From Silene conica (taxonomy: Eukaryota; Streptophyta; Magnoliopsida; Caryophyllales; Caryophyllaceae), in assembly GCA_029255685.2 (NCBI GenBank), contig CM055311.2:7755031-7819030 (forward strand): a stretch of DNA of 64,000 nucleotides, written 5' to 3'. The position numbers were made by a program, and so were the translations under genes. Position 1 is the stretch's first letter. Each line of letters starts with the position of its first letter. The notes under the pieces are model-generated. The model searched no databases. It had not been told where the DNA came from and was given only the letters and a program-made list of their open reading frames with translations. Below, piece after piece: positions 1 to 11,355 of the stretch.

Positions 1-663
1 CATTGGCGGTTTTTTCAGGTGAATTTTTCAAGCGATTGGTAATATAGAAACTCCAACTTTCTCAAACTACTTCACACCATATAAAATAAAAATAAATAAA
101 AATAAAATAAGATAATTAGTAATAATATAGTTATAAGAATTTGGTTAGGCGATTATAAATTTATAACTGAGAAAAATTCTAATCTAAATCCAATATGTTC
201 ACAAGTCATAAAAAGCTAAATTGATAATAAATTAGAGAACTAGAGTTTGATAAGTTCAAGACACAAGAAAATTGTTTCAAGAGTCCTACAATTTGGCTAT
301 ATTACTAACTCAATCAATATTTTACGTTAATTTTAGTACTAAAAATACACACGGTAATGTATAAAAAAAATCCACTATTATATCGTAACCTTCTATAAAT
401 TTTGTTGAGTTTCTATATATTCAATTCAACAAAATCAAGTGCAAAATAACAGGATTATAACATCGTAAACATAGGATATTACAAGTAGGCCCGAGCATTG
501 TCCGAGCATTAAATCTAGTTTATATTTATAAGATGGTAAAATTTTAATACACCATCCTAATATGAGCAAGCTCAATTTTCATAAGCATTATTAGTATTAA
601 AAAGAATATACCGAATCAGTAAAACATTGAGAAGCTTTTTTAAGAAACAAAGATGAGATTATA
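1..663. other. AT-rich intergenic sequence with a possible decayed Helitron 3' end
   Basis: No coding signal. At 488-518 a GC-rich imperfect hairpin (GCCCGAGC ... GTCCGAGC) is followed by AAATCTAG and then T, the layout of a plant Helitron 3' terminus (hairpin, short spacer, CTAG, host T). The stem pairs poorly, so this is only a weak candidate. Confidence 0.3.
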
Positions 664-849
664 CTCCTTTCGTCCTAGTCATTTATTATCTATTCATTTT
701 AGCTTAAAGACGAGAAAATGAGAAAAATATAATGATAAATAAAAGAGTTATCTCACATGTCCACTTGTCCATATCACATACCACACTTCTACGCTTGCCT
801 AAATTTATCAAAAGTAGAGATAGACAACAATTGACCGAGACGGAAAGAC
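664..849. mobile_element. Stowaway-like MITE remnant
   Basis: The left end reads CTCCTTTCGTC after a TA. The right end, read in reverse complement, carries the related CTTTCCGTCTCGGTCA, also next to a TA. Terminal repeats of the CTCCCTCCGTC type with TA target duplications are the hallmark of Stowaway (Tc1/mariner) MITEs. The ends are diverged and the interior is non-coding. Confidence 0.45.
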
Positions 850-851
850 TA

Positions 852-2204
852 AATGTATATCTTCCTTCTATAGATAATTGTATCTTTTGATTTGTCGAAA
901 TTGAAGATTTGAACCAAAAATGGTGATGCAATTGAGGACATATAATTTGAAGAAAAAACATAAAGCTAGTAGTCACTTTAGTAGGTAAGTAGTCAGTGAG
1001 CTTACTAAACCCCCTTTGCCGACAGGGTATTTAGGTCATTTGAACCTAAGTTGATGTGTAATTAGACACTTCCATTTAGGCATTTACCTTCTCCTCTCTC
1101 TTGGAAGGCTTTATGGTTCTGTAATTATACTCCCTCTTTCTACTTTTCTACCCTCTTTTACCATAAAATTTGTGAGCTTCTTCAACTTTTAACTATCTCG
1201 GGTTGGTGCCTGGTGGGGTATTCTATTTTGTCAATGCCTTGGAATCATTTCTCAGCCATGTACTGGCGATTCTAGAGGGGTTTATCATTAATGCTGCGCA
1301 CCTGAACCCCCTGACTTTCGAACAGATAAATTGTTTAGTTGCAAATAACAGTTGCTTACCTCTCTAGTCGCACTGGTTGTACTCTTACCTTTTTAAGCTG
1401 ACGGCCTGAGTTCGAACCTCTAATAGTACTTTTTTCAGTATAATTTTTCTTCATAGATGATGTTTTCCGCGTCAGCAAATAACTTGTTTCTTTACTTTAC
1501 GCTTTTATTTCAACCCCTTTTTCCATCCCAAAACTCATCTTCTCCTTCCTTCCCATAGCAGTAAAACTCATCTTCTGCAATAATGCAAGCAATTCTCCTT
1601 AATCCATTAAATTATCCCTCTAATAATATATACTGTATATATTCATACAAATTTATACACTCTAATTACCCCTTTTACTCTAATAATATATACTGTATAT
1701 ATTCATAACTAGTAACATAAGATCTATGCCAGGTAATATATGTCCTACTAGTTTTGTAGTAACTGGTCAGCTACTTGGTGCATGAATCATAAACTAGTAG
1801 GTAGTAGGGTGACAACATGGATCAATCCTTGCGACAAGCCGACAACTCCCATGTCCAACTATCACCAGAACCTAGTAATAACTTCGACATGGCAATGTTA
1901 AAGGTTATCTCACATTCAACCCTTAAGATGGTCATTACAACAATTACATGGAGTAGCAATACCAGGAGCTGCGAAACATGATTAGCAGGATCCCCGGGAA
2001 TGCACACTTCCTTGGAGAAGGCAACCCAAGATTGATACATATCATTGGTCAATGTGCCGAAAGGATTCAGTGCCCTTACAATGAATAAGGTTACTCATGC
2101 CTCGACATTGAGGGTCCGAAGAGATTAAATCTAGTCCATTTTTCTTATTCCCGCCCCAAAATAAGAAAAAAGATTTTTAAAAACTACAAAAAAAAGTTCT
2201 AAAA
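852..2204. other. Intergenic sequence, no gene recognised
   Basis: Mixed AT-rich sequence with short open frames only. A 76-codon minus-strand frame at 1822-2052 has no recognisable domain. A local 60-bp duplication at 1618-1708 is listed separately. Confidence 0.4.
1618..1708. repeat. Short direct duplication, 60-bp period
   Basis: A stretch of about 30 bp starting CTCTAATAATATATACTG occurs at 1618 and again at 1678. The spacing is exactly 60 bp, consistent with a small tandem duplication. Confidence 0.7.
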
Positions 2205-2494
2205 TGTTTTATCTTATTCAAAATAACATTCCCTATTGTTTTTTTGTCTATTCACAATATCTTCACTATTTCCTTTTTTGGTAAAGTTTTATTCTTATTT
2301 TAAACACCTTACCCAACAACAATAGCCCACAATACTCATATTTTATCCTTATTTTAATCACTCTATCACACAACAATATATTTCCTTTCTCCAATCACCT
2401 AACCCCACTACAATATTTTTCCTTATTTAATTCATTTCCTTATTTTTTGTACGTTCCGTCAATAACGAATGTTATTTCGACTAGTAGAGAGTAT
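2205..2494. mobile_element. Mariner/Stowaway-family MITE (older copy)
   Basis: The interior resembles the MITE at 16968-18041: runs such as TATTCACAATA and TTATTTTAATCACT, and short CAACAATA units in the same order. The subterminal box AAATAACATTC near the left end recurs in inverted orientation near the right end (AATGTTATTTCGACTAG). No coding capacity. The left boundary is uncertain by about 10-60 bp. Confidence 0.5.
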
Positions 2495-2523
2495 AAAATG
2501 ATTTAAAGCATATTGAAAAATCA

Positions 2524-2802
2524 GGGGTTGTTTGGTTGATACTTAAAAAACACATGAATTGCAATCGCATGATTTGGAAAAACTTTTGTTTGATTGCCAT
2601 AATTTTTGTAAAATGGAGGAATTAGAAGTTGCTAGAACTTTCAATGCTACATCATGTAGGAACTCACTTACCATGGAATTTAGTTCTTACATGAGCAACC
2701 AAACATTTTTGTCAAATTCACTCCAATTGGATGCAGGAACTTAACTCCTATAACATTGAAGCTCCTAAAAAAATTAAGTTTTTTGATGTACCAAATAACC
2801 CC
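2524..2802. mobile_element. Tourist-like MITE (PIF/Harbinger type)
   Basis: The element starts GGGGTTGTTTGGT and ends ACCAAATAACCCC, which is an inverted repeat with one mismatch. It is flanked by TCA on the left and TTA on the right, a one-base-diverged version of the 3-bp TWA target site used by PIF/Harbinger elements. It is 279 bp. The open frame inside (2559-2744) is chance. Confidence 0.65.
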
Positions 2803-3017
2803 TTAACGTGTAAGATACTGGCAGCATGGGCGCATGGGTCAATCAATACAAATTCTTTGTTTTGACCTATGACCTCTAGTTTTAAACAATATATTCTCTT
2901 GTGTGACGGTCTCAGGTGCACCAGTAGAAAAGTAACCATGAGCACTTTTGGTAAATAATAATCATTTTTTATGGCTAAAAAATTATCTATTTTTTTCCAA
3001 AGTAGTGTTATTTACCT

Positions 3018-3092
3018 AAAAGTGACTACTATTTAAACCCGTTTATGGGTTTTTTCAAAAAAAAAAAAAAAAAAAAAAAAGTGACTACTATT
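3018..3092 (+). mobile_element. Tiny poly(A) retroposon with 15-bp target duplication
   Basis: The 15-bp word AAAGTGACTACTATT occurs at 3018-3032 and again at 3078-3092. Between the copies lie about 20 bp including the inverted pair AACCC/GGGTT and a run of about 24 A. A poly(A) tail inside a matching direct repeat is the signature of LINE-mediated retroposition. The body is too short to name; a severely 5'-truncated SINE or LINE is likely. Confidence 0.6.
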
Positions 3093-5149
3093 AACAAAAA
3101 AATAGTTACATTTGGCAAAAATTTACCGATATAACCATCTAGGATAACCATTAATTCAAACACGGAAACGTGGAAAAACAAATCCTCAAAACCTCAACCA
3201 AGGTGAATGAATAGTTTAAAAATGCAGTTCCAAAGTAGCGTCACATAAACAGTTTCTGCGAATATTTTAGTAGTTGTTTAGAACATGTGTTGCTAAGAAG
3301 AAGTCAGCTCAGAAATGATTTATAGACAAAACTTGTAAGTGAAGTATCAAGTGTATGTTCCAATGTTACATTAAAAACATTACATCAAATATGAAACTAT
3401 GGAAACAAACATGTCATTTCCTGCATAAACAAATTGACAAAGACTCATCCCATAATGATTGATCCCATAACTAAACAAAGAATGAGGACACTGACACAAA
3501 CCTACGCAAATAATGCATGATTAATTGATTTATTTATTACTTTATTTATTAAAAGTTTCAAACTTGCAATGAAAGAAATGTACATCCCCTGATTAACCTA
3601 CTCAATTCTTGATTAACATACTTATCATCTGCTAACTAAATCACAAGATTACCACCAAAAAAAGTAAAAAAAAGAAGGAAAAAAAAAAGAATTGGAATAG
3701 GTTGCAAGATCTCTTTCAGACCTTTCAGTTATCAACTAATCGTTTCCGACTCGACAGTCCTTCGCTCATCTTGGGGTCCCTGGCTGTATCAAAATTATAT
3801 CAGCTGCCTCTTTTCAAACCTAAGCTAATTTCTTTATAAAGCTTTGATTTGATATCATGACACCACATATCACTTTATTTTGTTTCATTTTTTCTTAAAC
3901 CATCCCAATTTGCCAACCACCAATGTTTCAAACACCCTTCCACTTCCTTTTAAGCTCCAGTCTTGCTTCAGCAGCCACAAAGCTACAAAATCGGAAACCC
4001 TGTCGCTGTACTATACGAATTCTGAAATCCAACCTCGTATGTCCAAATTTCGCTACTCTGTCCACTTCAGTCAGTAAGCCCCCGTGCTTTCTGTGAGGGA
4101 GTACGAGCTTTCCCCTTCACCAGTATGAATCTTGGTCATCCCATTTTATTAAGGAGGCCTTTCTAATCCAACAGCATCAGAGTCAGAGGCTTCTGCCAAT
4201 ACAAAATGATAAGAGAGGAAAAAACAAAAATCAGCATTGCACTTTTGGTCCTTTAACAATTTGACTTTAGTTCTTAGTATAGTAGAATAATGGAGCAAAA
4301 ATGGTGCAACTTTAAGAGGAAAGATGTCGGAAAGCAAAAGTAGTGTGGGGAAGCAGAACCAACAATTAGCTAAGGAAAAAACACACAGGAATTGTACGAT
4401 TAACACAACTAGCAAAAACAACAGGGAACAATTCAACGAGGATGGCCGAGCAACATAAAAGCCATGAATACCGACATTGACAAACAAGACGACTTTCACG
4501 TTTTTTACAGTAATTTGTGAACATAAATAACTAAGCATTTAGCAAGAGTAACTTGAGAAAAAGCTACCTTTTTCTACTCCTTGAGCAAAAATCTTTGACA
4601 CAAATATGATGGTAAACATTGTCATTGTGAAGATTACACAGCTAAATTCTATGTACTCTGTAACAAAAACGTCTTGTAAGGCATATGTTGTAGAAATGTC
4701 ATAAATTTACGCCGTGAAAGTAAGAACATAGCAATGCAACAGATATGGCATTGCAGACTTAAAGGTAAATCAACTGAAGAATAAACTTTGAATATAATGT
4801 GAAGGAGAAACAAAAAGCTGTCCCCTTGGAAACATGTTATACTTCAGAACCAAAGATTACAGCTTCCTGCTTATGAGAAATCCTCGCAAAGGAAAAATAC
4901 GATTTTAGAAATCTCAAAAGGCTCCAAGTCATTAACATGCTAGGAACAATAACGACTCAATTCAGGCTTATAAAACACAAGAATAAATACAAAATTCAAC
5001 ATCCTACTAATTTAGCAGCTTCTTATACCACAATGCTGGCCCTAAATATCAGATACAACGCACAAGGATAGTAGGAAGCGGCTAAAAGAATTCAATAAAT
5101 CCTACGAATAACATAATTCTAGACCCAAGAAGTGCAATGAGGACATATA
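3093..5149. other. 3' flank of the BED/hAT-like gene; no second gene established
   Basis: The sequence is less AT-biased than the rest of the intergenic DNA. A minus-strand frame ending at 4149 finishes with the plausible C-terminal word EASDSDAVGLERPP just after an acceptor-like TATTGGCAG at about 4193-4202. It could be a terminal exon, but no upstream exon or domain is visible. The nearest downstream part probably includes the 3' UTR of the gene at 5150-7684. Confidence 0.3.
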
Positions 5150-7684
5150 TCATGGATCAACAAAAACCTCATTTAGAACATCATCCTCACCATTGACTGA
5201 TGCAAAGAGTTCAGCATCCTTATCGTCTTCACTAGTGAAATCCCGCCTCTCAAGCCTGGAATGACCTGCAATGAAGATGATCTTTTGAGCCTTATCTAAG
5301 GCTAGCCTCGAACGACCATGGGTTTGAACCCATTTCAAGAAAGATTCATTACACTTGAACCCACGAGCCGAAGCATGGAGGAAGATAAGCCTAACTGCCA
5401 CCTTCCCAAGTGACTCAAATTCAGGCAGATAAGTCTCCCAAACAAGCCTACTTCCCTGAGGATTAGCAATTCTCATTTTTCCGGTGTTAGGATCTCTTTG
5501 CTTCAATTGTACAGCCTGTGCGTAAACCGGGTCAAGCCCTTCTGACCGCCACCTCATCAATTCACTCATTGCAATTGGAACTTCTTCTCTAGACACTAAT
5601 CTAGTGACCAAGTCATGTACATCCTTCTGTTGCTCGGGCGACAAATACTTGAATGGGGGAAGGTACTTCCCACTCGTGTCTTTGACCATGTAATACGGGT
5701 CAAGTATATAAGCGGCTGCCCAAGCAGGGTGATAGTTCTTCCTAAACCGCTTCTCAATCACTTTATCTACCAATACTTCAGCAATGTGGAACTTGGCACA
5801 CCAATCTTTCACCTTGATCCTAACCTCCTCCCACAGGGGTAAGCATTGGCCGACAAGAGGACGTTCCGTCTCAAATTCATCAGCCATTTCTTTCACAAGC
5901 CTTACCAATGACCGCACTGCTTCTAAGTCGTTCCAAAACCCAACATCACGGATCAACTCCCCAAATTCCCTTGCAATTGGATCTTCCATGCATGCTATCT
6001 TGTACGATTCATCTAAGAGTACTAACTGGAGAACCCGGGCCGAGCTCATTATGTCTTCAATCATAACACAAACATGCTCACAACATGAAATTTCATGCTC
6101 TTTTATGGGCATTCTAAGAAATCCGCATAGGCCATAGTCCCTCATTTGGTATTTATGGAAGCAATCCCTAAGGGTCTTGCTACTAACTAAGTTAGCCAAC
6201 TTGATGCAAGTGTCAGCAACATTCTTAAACAAAGGAAGCTCCCTATAGAAATCCTTGATCAAGCTATCGAACGCCTGACATTGACATAACAAGTTAATCA
6301 TCCAATGATACCGACTCTCCAAATTCTTCAAGGCGGTGTTGTTAAACTTATCAGCCACAATTCCAACACACTGGTGAACTGAATTCCCACAAATATTGGC
6401 AATGGTCTCCCACAAGACTTCCTCCGCAAACTTGGCAGAGGGTTTGGGTTGGGTAAACACAGCCCTCCGGTAAACACTAGTGCCATTGGGCAAATTAGCA
6501 GTGACATTGACCAAGTTGTGGTCGGAAGAAGAAGCGGTGTTGGATTTCCAGCCATGAGAGGCGATTTGGAAGAAGATGGAATCTCTAATTCTAGTATCAG
6601 AGTCATTCCTGACTTCCTCGAACCTGGAATCTAACCTGGACCCATAAAAATCCCTCTTAGAAACCTGAATTAAACCGAGTTGGTGAAGGAAAGACTTAAA
6701 CTTGGGATGTTCAAGACTTGAAAAGGACACAGACCCACATGACTCATACACCCAATCACTCAAATAATCAAGGGCACACTCAATTTGGGACTTGCTTAGT
6801 GTGGGTCCAGCTGATGCTTTTGGACTCTTCAACCTCTTTATACTGTCCTCAAACATCTTAGCATCCGAAACACCATCACTCCTTCCACCACCACCACCAC
6901 CACCACCTCCAGCACTGCCTCCACCACCGCTTCCTAGTGGCGATGTCACATGCTGGAAGATCGAGTTGGGTTGTTGTGGGTGAACTACTAATGCACCACT
7001 CGAAAAACACATCTCCGCCGAAGACAATCGTGTTGGGTCCACCACACTGATGGGCGGCACGTAAGACGTCGCCATCCCCAACCCACCACTACTATTCGCG
7101 TTGTTGTTGTTGTTGTTGTTATTATTATTATTATTGCGCGCTTTCGTCCCACTGACAACACCCCCTGCAGTACCACCACCACCACCACCACCACCACCGG
7201 TAGACGAGGAGGACGAACTCCTCTTACGGTGGTTATACTGCGGTGTCGGAGCTGGAGTCGGTAAACTCTCAACCTTGACAACGACAGCATCGGAAGCAAC
7301 CTGAGCACCGACAGTGGGGTTAATAGAAGAGAGAGGACGAGGAGTGGTCCCTGGAGAGCTGAAATTAGGACAAGTCCCTCTCTTGAGATGTTCAGACGCC
7401 GTACGAGACGGGTTAGAAGCACTAAACATGGTTTCACATAAACAACACTTGAGCTTAACGGCCTTAGGTAAACCAGTGTCGGTGTTATGAACCAACAATG
7501 GCTCAAGGTGGGCCCAATACCAGGCACCTTTACCCTTCACAGCCTTATTTCTAACCATCACCAACCCTTCATACCTTTTATGGACCGCCTTCGCTGACGC
7601 CTCCTCCGCCGTACCCACAACCATACCTCCTCCTCCTCCTCCCCCTCCTCCTCCACCTCCTCCGGTCTCCCCCACACCCGACAT
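5150..7684 (-). CDS. Domesticated hAT-transposase-like protein with BED-type zinc finger (Arabidopsis At1g12380/At1g62870-like)
   Basis: A single uninterrupted exon of 844 codons. The start is the ATG at 7684 (MSGVGETGG); further upstream the frame holds no other ATG. Residues about 79-105 form a zinc-finger motif (CCLCETMF, then EHLKRGTC). About 290-520 match the DUF659/hAT transposase core layout, and the C-terminal third (from NYHPAWAAAYILDPYY) keeps the hAT-like alpha-helical region. Between finger and core lie low-complexity Gly, Ser and Asn runs. The protein is like the plant nuclear family of At1g12380 (from memory), whose biochemical role is not established; DNA binding is inferred from the finger. 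There are no terminal inverted repeats or target duplications around it, and it is intact amid decayed elements, which argues for a host gene. Confidence 0.85.
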   Translation of the reverse strand: MSGVGETGGGGGGGGGGGGGMVVGTAEEASAKAVHKRYEGLVMVRNKAVKGKGAWYWAHLEPLLVHNTDTGLPKAVKLKCCLCETMFSASNPSRTASEHLKRGTCPNFSSPGTTPRPLSSINPTVGAQVASDAVVVKVESLPTPAPTPQYNHRKRSSSSSSTGGGGGGGGGTAGGVVSGTKARNNNNNNNNNNNNANSSGGLGMATSYVPPISVVDPTRLSSAEMCFSSGALVVHPQQPNSIFQHVTSPLGSGGGGSAGGGGGGGGGRSDGVSDAKMFEDSIKRLKSPKASAGPTLSKSQIECALDYLSDWVYESCGSVSFSSLEHPKFKSFLHQLGLIQVSKRDFYGSRLDSRFEEVRNDSDTRIRDSIFFQIASHGWKSNTASSSDHNLVNVTANLPNGTSVYRRAVFTQPKPSAKFAEEVLWETIANICGNSVHQCVGIVADKFNNTALKNLESRYHWMINLLCQCQAFDSLIKDFYRELPLFKNVADTCIKLANLVSSKTLRDCFHKYQMRDYGLCGFLRMPIKEHEISCCEHVCVMIEDIMSSARVLQLVLLDESYKIACMEDPIAREFGELIRDVGFWNDLEAVRSLVRLVKEMADEFETERPLVGQCLPLWEEVRIKVKDWCAKFHIAEVLVDKVIEKRFRKNYHPAWAAAYILDPYYMVKDTSGKYLPPFKYLSPEQQKDVHDLVTRLVSREEVPIAMSELMRWRSEGLDPVYAQAVQLKQRDPNTGKMRIANPQGSRLVWETYLPEFESLGKVAVRLIFLHASARGFKCNESFLKWVQTHGRSRLALDKAQKIIFIAGHSRLERRDFTSEDDKDAELFASVNGEDDVLNEVFVDP
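6878..7200. repeat. Triplet microsatellites encoding Gly and Asn runs
   Basis: CCA/CCT-type triplet runs near 6888-6935 and 7169-7200 encode polyglycine on the minus strand. A GTT/ATT run near 7098-7136 encodes an asparagine run of about twelve residues. All lie in the linker between zinc finger and transposase core, where length changes keep the frame. Confidence 0.8.
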
Positions 7685-8282
7685 TCCCTCCTCCTCGGAA
7701 ATTAACAGTAACAAATACGTGTATTTAATTGTATATAAAAATGGTATAAAAATGGCGGGGTTGTATTGTATTAATCAATAATGTAAAATAAAATGAATAA
7801 TTTCCGTTTGCCGGAAGAAACAGTTGCAGCGAAATTCCATGAGATTAAAATGATGGGAGTAATTTTCGTCAAGGTTAGGGTGGGGTTTGTTACATCATCA
7901 TTTTTAGGAACAAAGTTTTCTCCAATTTCAGAGGATTCATTTTTATTGTAAATAAAAATATTAAATTCAGAGAGAGAGAGAAATGAGGGACGTTCAAAAA
8001 ATGTGTGAGAGAATGACCTTATTTCTTTAGGAGAATGTATTACACGCGTTAGTTTGTTGCGAGTGGGGGAAATTACCAAAGCGCATTGATTAAGCCAAGA
8101 GTTCATTATTGTAGCGCCAAAATCCAACGTACGAGGCCACTACCCGACATACAGTCCGTACACTGCTTTTCTGTGGAGCGTGCTTGTTACGCGCTCTTGC
8201 TGCCCTTAAATTATTCTCATTTCATTTTTGTGGGTTGGTGTTATTGGGGTCATGTTAAAGGAAGGGGGGCCCCTTTTATAGT
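7685..8282 (-). promoter_or_regulatory. 5' flank of the BED/hAT-like gene
   Basis: Upstream of the ATG at 7684, the minus strand has a TATA-like TTTTTATATACA at about 7728-7740 and a second TTTTTATACC just beyond. Further out is a short GA/CT run (about 7970-7981). The TATA-like words are only some 45-70 bp from the ATG, so the leader would be very short. The true transcription start may be further upstream. Confidence 0.3.
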
Positions 8283-9024
8283 GGAGGATACTGTTAGTAA
8301 TGCTATTACTATTGCGTTTAAACAATTATCATTCCGGTTATGTTTTATGGAATTATTATAGCTTCTACCCTTCTAGACGGACTTAGCTTCTGGATTTTGG
8401 AACAATTAGAGAATTATACAATTGAATGTATACATCAGGTATTATAGATTTCGAGTTTTATAACAAAAAATTTGAATTTATACATATATTTTACGAGTTT
8501 CATTGAAAAGAATTTGAGCGTCTTTATAAAAATATGGTAAATCAAAAACATTATATTGAAAATAAAAAAGAATACATAAAAACCCATAGATCTTAATTTC
8601 AACACTAAAAAATTATAGTGGAAAAAAAAAATTTAAAAGCTCAAAAGAATTGCATGTAAGGCTGTAAGCTCAATTATATTTGTATTAGATGTACGATGCT
8701 CGTATACATCTAGATATATAGTCCTATTTGTGATTTTTAAACTTAAAGTGACCCATTTTTAAATTTAATTTAGATATTATAATTTGTTTTTGGAAAAATT
8801 TTAGTTCATATAATTTTGGTTGAGTTTATATTTTACAAGCAAGTTTTATAAGTTAAGAAAAATTTAGCTGTAATATGTTTAGTTCAGAAAAGTTCAAATT
8901 CTATAAGTTTAGTTTAGATTTTATTAGTTCAATTTAATTTTTTTTTTTAAAGTTTACGTTAACTTATACTCCCTCCGATCCAGGCAAATGTAAGGCCTTG
9001 TTTTTTTGGACTTCAAATCACTTA

Positions 9025-9225
9025 ATTTAAGTTCACTTCAGATCATATAAGTTCAGTTTAGATCCTATAAGTTCAGTTCAGTTCAGTTCATATAAGTTCA
9101 GTTCAGTTCAGATCCTATAAGTTCAGTTCACTTCAACTCCTATAAGTTTAGTTTAGTTCCTATAAGTTCAGTTCAGTTAAGTTCCTGTAAGTTCAGTTCA
9201 GTTCATATAAACTCAATTCAAAAAA
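9025..9225. repeat. AAGTTCAG(TTCAG) cluster, copy 1
   Basis: Irregular repeats of ATAAGTTCAGTTCAG, often spaced by GATCCT. They lie just inside the left terminus of the Harbinger-like element. The same cluster recurs at 10460-10660 through the tandem duplication. Confidence 0.8.
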
Positions 9226-9427
9226 GCTATATACGAAGTATTATTTTTAACAACCGATAACAAAAACATTTCACTGTAATTATTCGATACACGTTATTTT
9301 TTTTCTAAAAAAAGAATAAATCATTAATAATTGTACCCGTTTTTACTATCTCATTAATGCTAAACGATCTTACACACTCTCACCATAATACCACATACAT
9401 GAATAAAAGCATAGACTAGTAGAAGGA

Positions 9428-9717
9428 ATGCATAATGGTAGAATACTTCAACTATATTCATCATTGAAAATGAAAGTTAAAATAACATTTGGTCAATTAA
9501 AGAAAATGTGGAAGGTGTTAAAAATCATGCCCCAAATATCATATAAGTATCAAATGTTGATCATTGTTTCTACATTCACACTCCATAATTTTATAAGAAT
9601 GCACACTATTGGAATACTTATTATACAACATGATGTGAACATTCAAGTAACATTAGATTCGCACATGTTTGATAAAAAACAGAGGAAGACCATGTATAAA
9701 GTACGAAGCAACATAGT
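9428..9717 (+). pseudogene. PIF/Harbinger transposase C-terminal fragment (copy in unit 1)
   Basis: The frame reads ITFGQLKKMWKVLKIMP and then LHNFIRMH. These match the end of the Harbinger DDE nuclease domain, where autonomous copies have (I)ERTFGxLKxRW and LHNFIR. The position of the catalytic Glu before TFG is not Glu here (VKITFG). This copy is cut by the duplication junction, after which the frame runs on into unrelated sequence to 9796. Confidence 0.7.
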
Positions 9718-11152
9718 GGAGGATACTGTTAGTAATGCTATTACTATTGCGTTTAAACAATTATCATTCCGGTTATGTTTTATGGAATTATTATAGCTTC
9801 TACCCTTCTAGACGGACTTAGCTTCTGGATTTTGGAACAATTAGAGAATTATACAATTGAATGTATACATCAGGTATTATAGATTTCGAGTTTTATAACA
9901 AAAAATTTGAATTTATACATATATTTTACGAGTTTCATTGAAAAGAATTTGAGCGTCTTTATAAAAATATGGTAAATCAAAAACATTATATTGAAAATAA
10001 AAAAGAATACATAAAAACCCATAGATCTTAATTTCAACACTAAAAAATTATAGTGGAAAAAAAAAATTTAAAAGCTCAAAAGAATTGCATGTAAGGCTGT
10101 AAGCTCAATTATATTTGTATTAGATGTACGATGCTCGTATACATCTAGATGTATAGTCCTATTTGTGATTTTTAAACTTAAAGTGACCCATTTTTAAATT
10201 TAATTTAGATATTATAATTTGTTTTTGGAAAAATTTTAGTTCATATAATTTTGGTTGAGTTTATATTTTACAAGCAAGTTTTATAAGTTAAGAAAAATTT
10301 AGCTGTAATATGTTTAGTTCAGAAAAGTTCAAATTCTATAAGTTTAGTTTAGATTTTATTAGTTCAATTTAATTTTTTTTTTTAAAGTTTACGTTAACTT
10401 ATACTCCCTCCGATCCAGGCAAATGTAAGGCCTTGTTTTTTTGGACTTCAAATCACTTAATTTAAGTTCACTTCAGATCATATAAGTTCAGTTTAGATCC
10501 TATAAGTTCAGTTCAGTTCAGTTCATATAAGTTCAGTTCAGTTCAGATCCTATAAGTTCAGTTCACTTCAACTCCTATAAGTTTAGTTTAGTTCCTATAA
10601 GTTCAGTTCAGTTAAGTTCCTGTAAGTTCAGCTCAGTTCATATAAACTCAATTCAAAAAAGCTATATACGAAGTATTATTTTTAACAACCGATAACAAAA
10701 ACATTTCACTGTAATTATTCGATACACGTTATTTTTTTTCTAAAAAAAGAATAAATCATTAATAATTGTACCCGTTTTTACTATCTCATTAATGCTAAAC
10801 GATCTTACACACTCTCACCATAATACCACATACATGAATAAAAGCATAGACTAGTAGAAGGAATGCATAATGGTAGAATACTTCAACTATATTCATCATT
10901 GAAAATGAAAGTTAAAATAACATTTGGTCAATTAAAGAAAATGTGGAAGGTGTTAAAAATCATGCCCCAAATATCATATAAGTATCAAATGTTGATCATT
11001 GTTTCTACATTCACACTCCATAATTTTATAAGAATGCACACTATTGGAATACTTATTATACAACATGATGTGAACATTCAAGTAACATTAGATTCGCACA
11101 TGTTTGATAAAAAACAGAGGAAGACCATGTATAAAGTACGAAGCAACATAGT
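9718..11152. repeat. Tandem duplication, unit 2 (1435 bp)
   Basis: Near-identical second unit; the period is measured from GGATACTG at 8286 and 9721. After this unit the transposase frame continues for a further 37 codons, so unit 2 is joined to the original right-hand sequence and unit 1 ends at the new junction. Confidence 0.9.
10460..10660. repeat. AAGTTCAG(TTCAG) cluster, copy 2
   Basis: Second copy of the cluster in tandem unit 2. It differs from copy 1 by a base or so (for example CAGCTCAG for CAGTTCAG). Confidence 0.8.
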
Positions 11153-11264
11153 CAAAAATATTTGGCGAGGCTATGGATTCCTTGTCGACAGTGATATTAA
11201 TAATGAAGATGACGTTGATAAGGATTATGATAATATGAAAATAAATGGTTATAAAAAATTGTAA
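10863..11264 (+). pseudogene. PIF/Harbinger transposase C-terminal fragment
   Basis: 133 codons covering the last part of a Harbinger transposase: the TFGQLKKMWKVLK helix, the conserved LHNFIRMH, and a variable acidic tail ending in NGYKKL. The first two thirds of the nuclease domain, with both catalytic Asp residues, are missing, and the third catalytic position is substituted. It therefore cannot be active. It lies inside terminal repeats of the same superfamily, which supports the element's classification. Confidence 0.75.
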
Positions 11265-11355
11265 TATGTGGATTATTTTTTATCGTAATGTAATCGTAGT
11301 ATAATGTATGAACTATGAATAAAACCATTGTACATGAAGTGGAAAATATATTATA

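Larger units (their letters stand above)
8283..9717. repeat. Tandem duplication, unit 1 (1435 bp)
   Basis: This unit is repeated head-to-tail at 9718-11152 with only about two substitutions seen by eye. It contains the left end of the PIF/Harbinger-like element (from 8994), an AAGTTCAG repeat cluster, and a transposase fragment that runs into the junction. The repeat boundaries share the short word ATAGT, so the exact breakpoint can slide a few bases. Confidence 0.9.

Noticed and set aside
2559-2744. A 61-codon gene
   Set aside because: It lies wholly inside the Tourist-like MITE at 2524-2802.
4149-4538. A 129-codon minus-strand gene
   Set aside because: The upstream part is hydrophobic noise with no domain. 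Only the last 16 codons look exon-like, which is not enough to call a gene.
6988-7527. Long frame overlapping the BED/hAT-like gene in another minus-strand frame
   Set aside because: It is a shadow produced by the triplet repeats and the composition of the real gene; its Val/Thr runs mirror the Gly and Asn runs.
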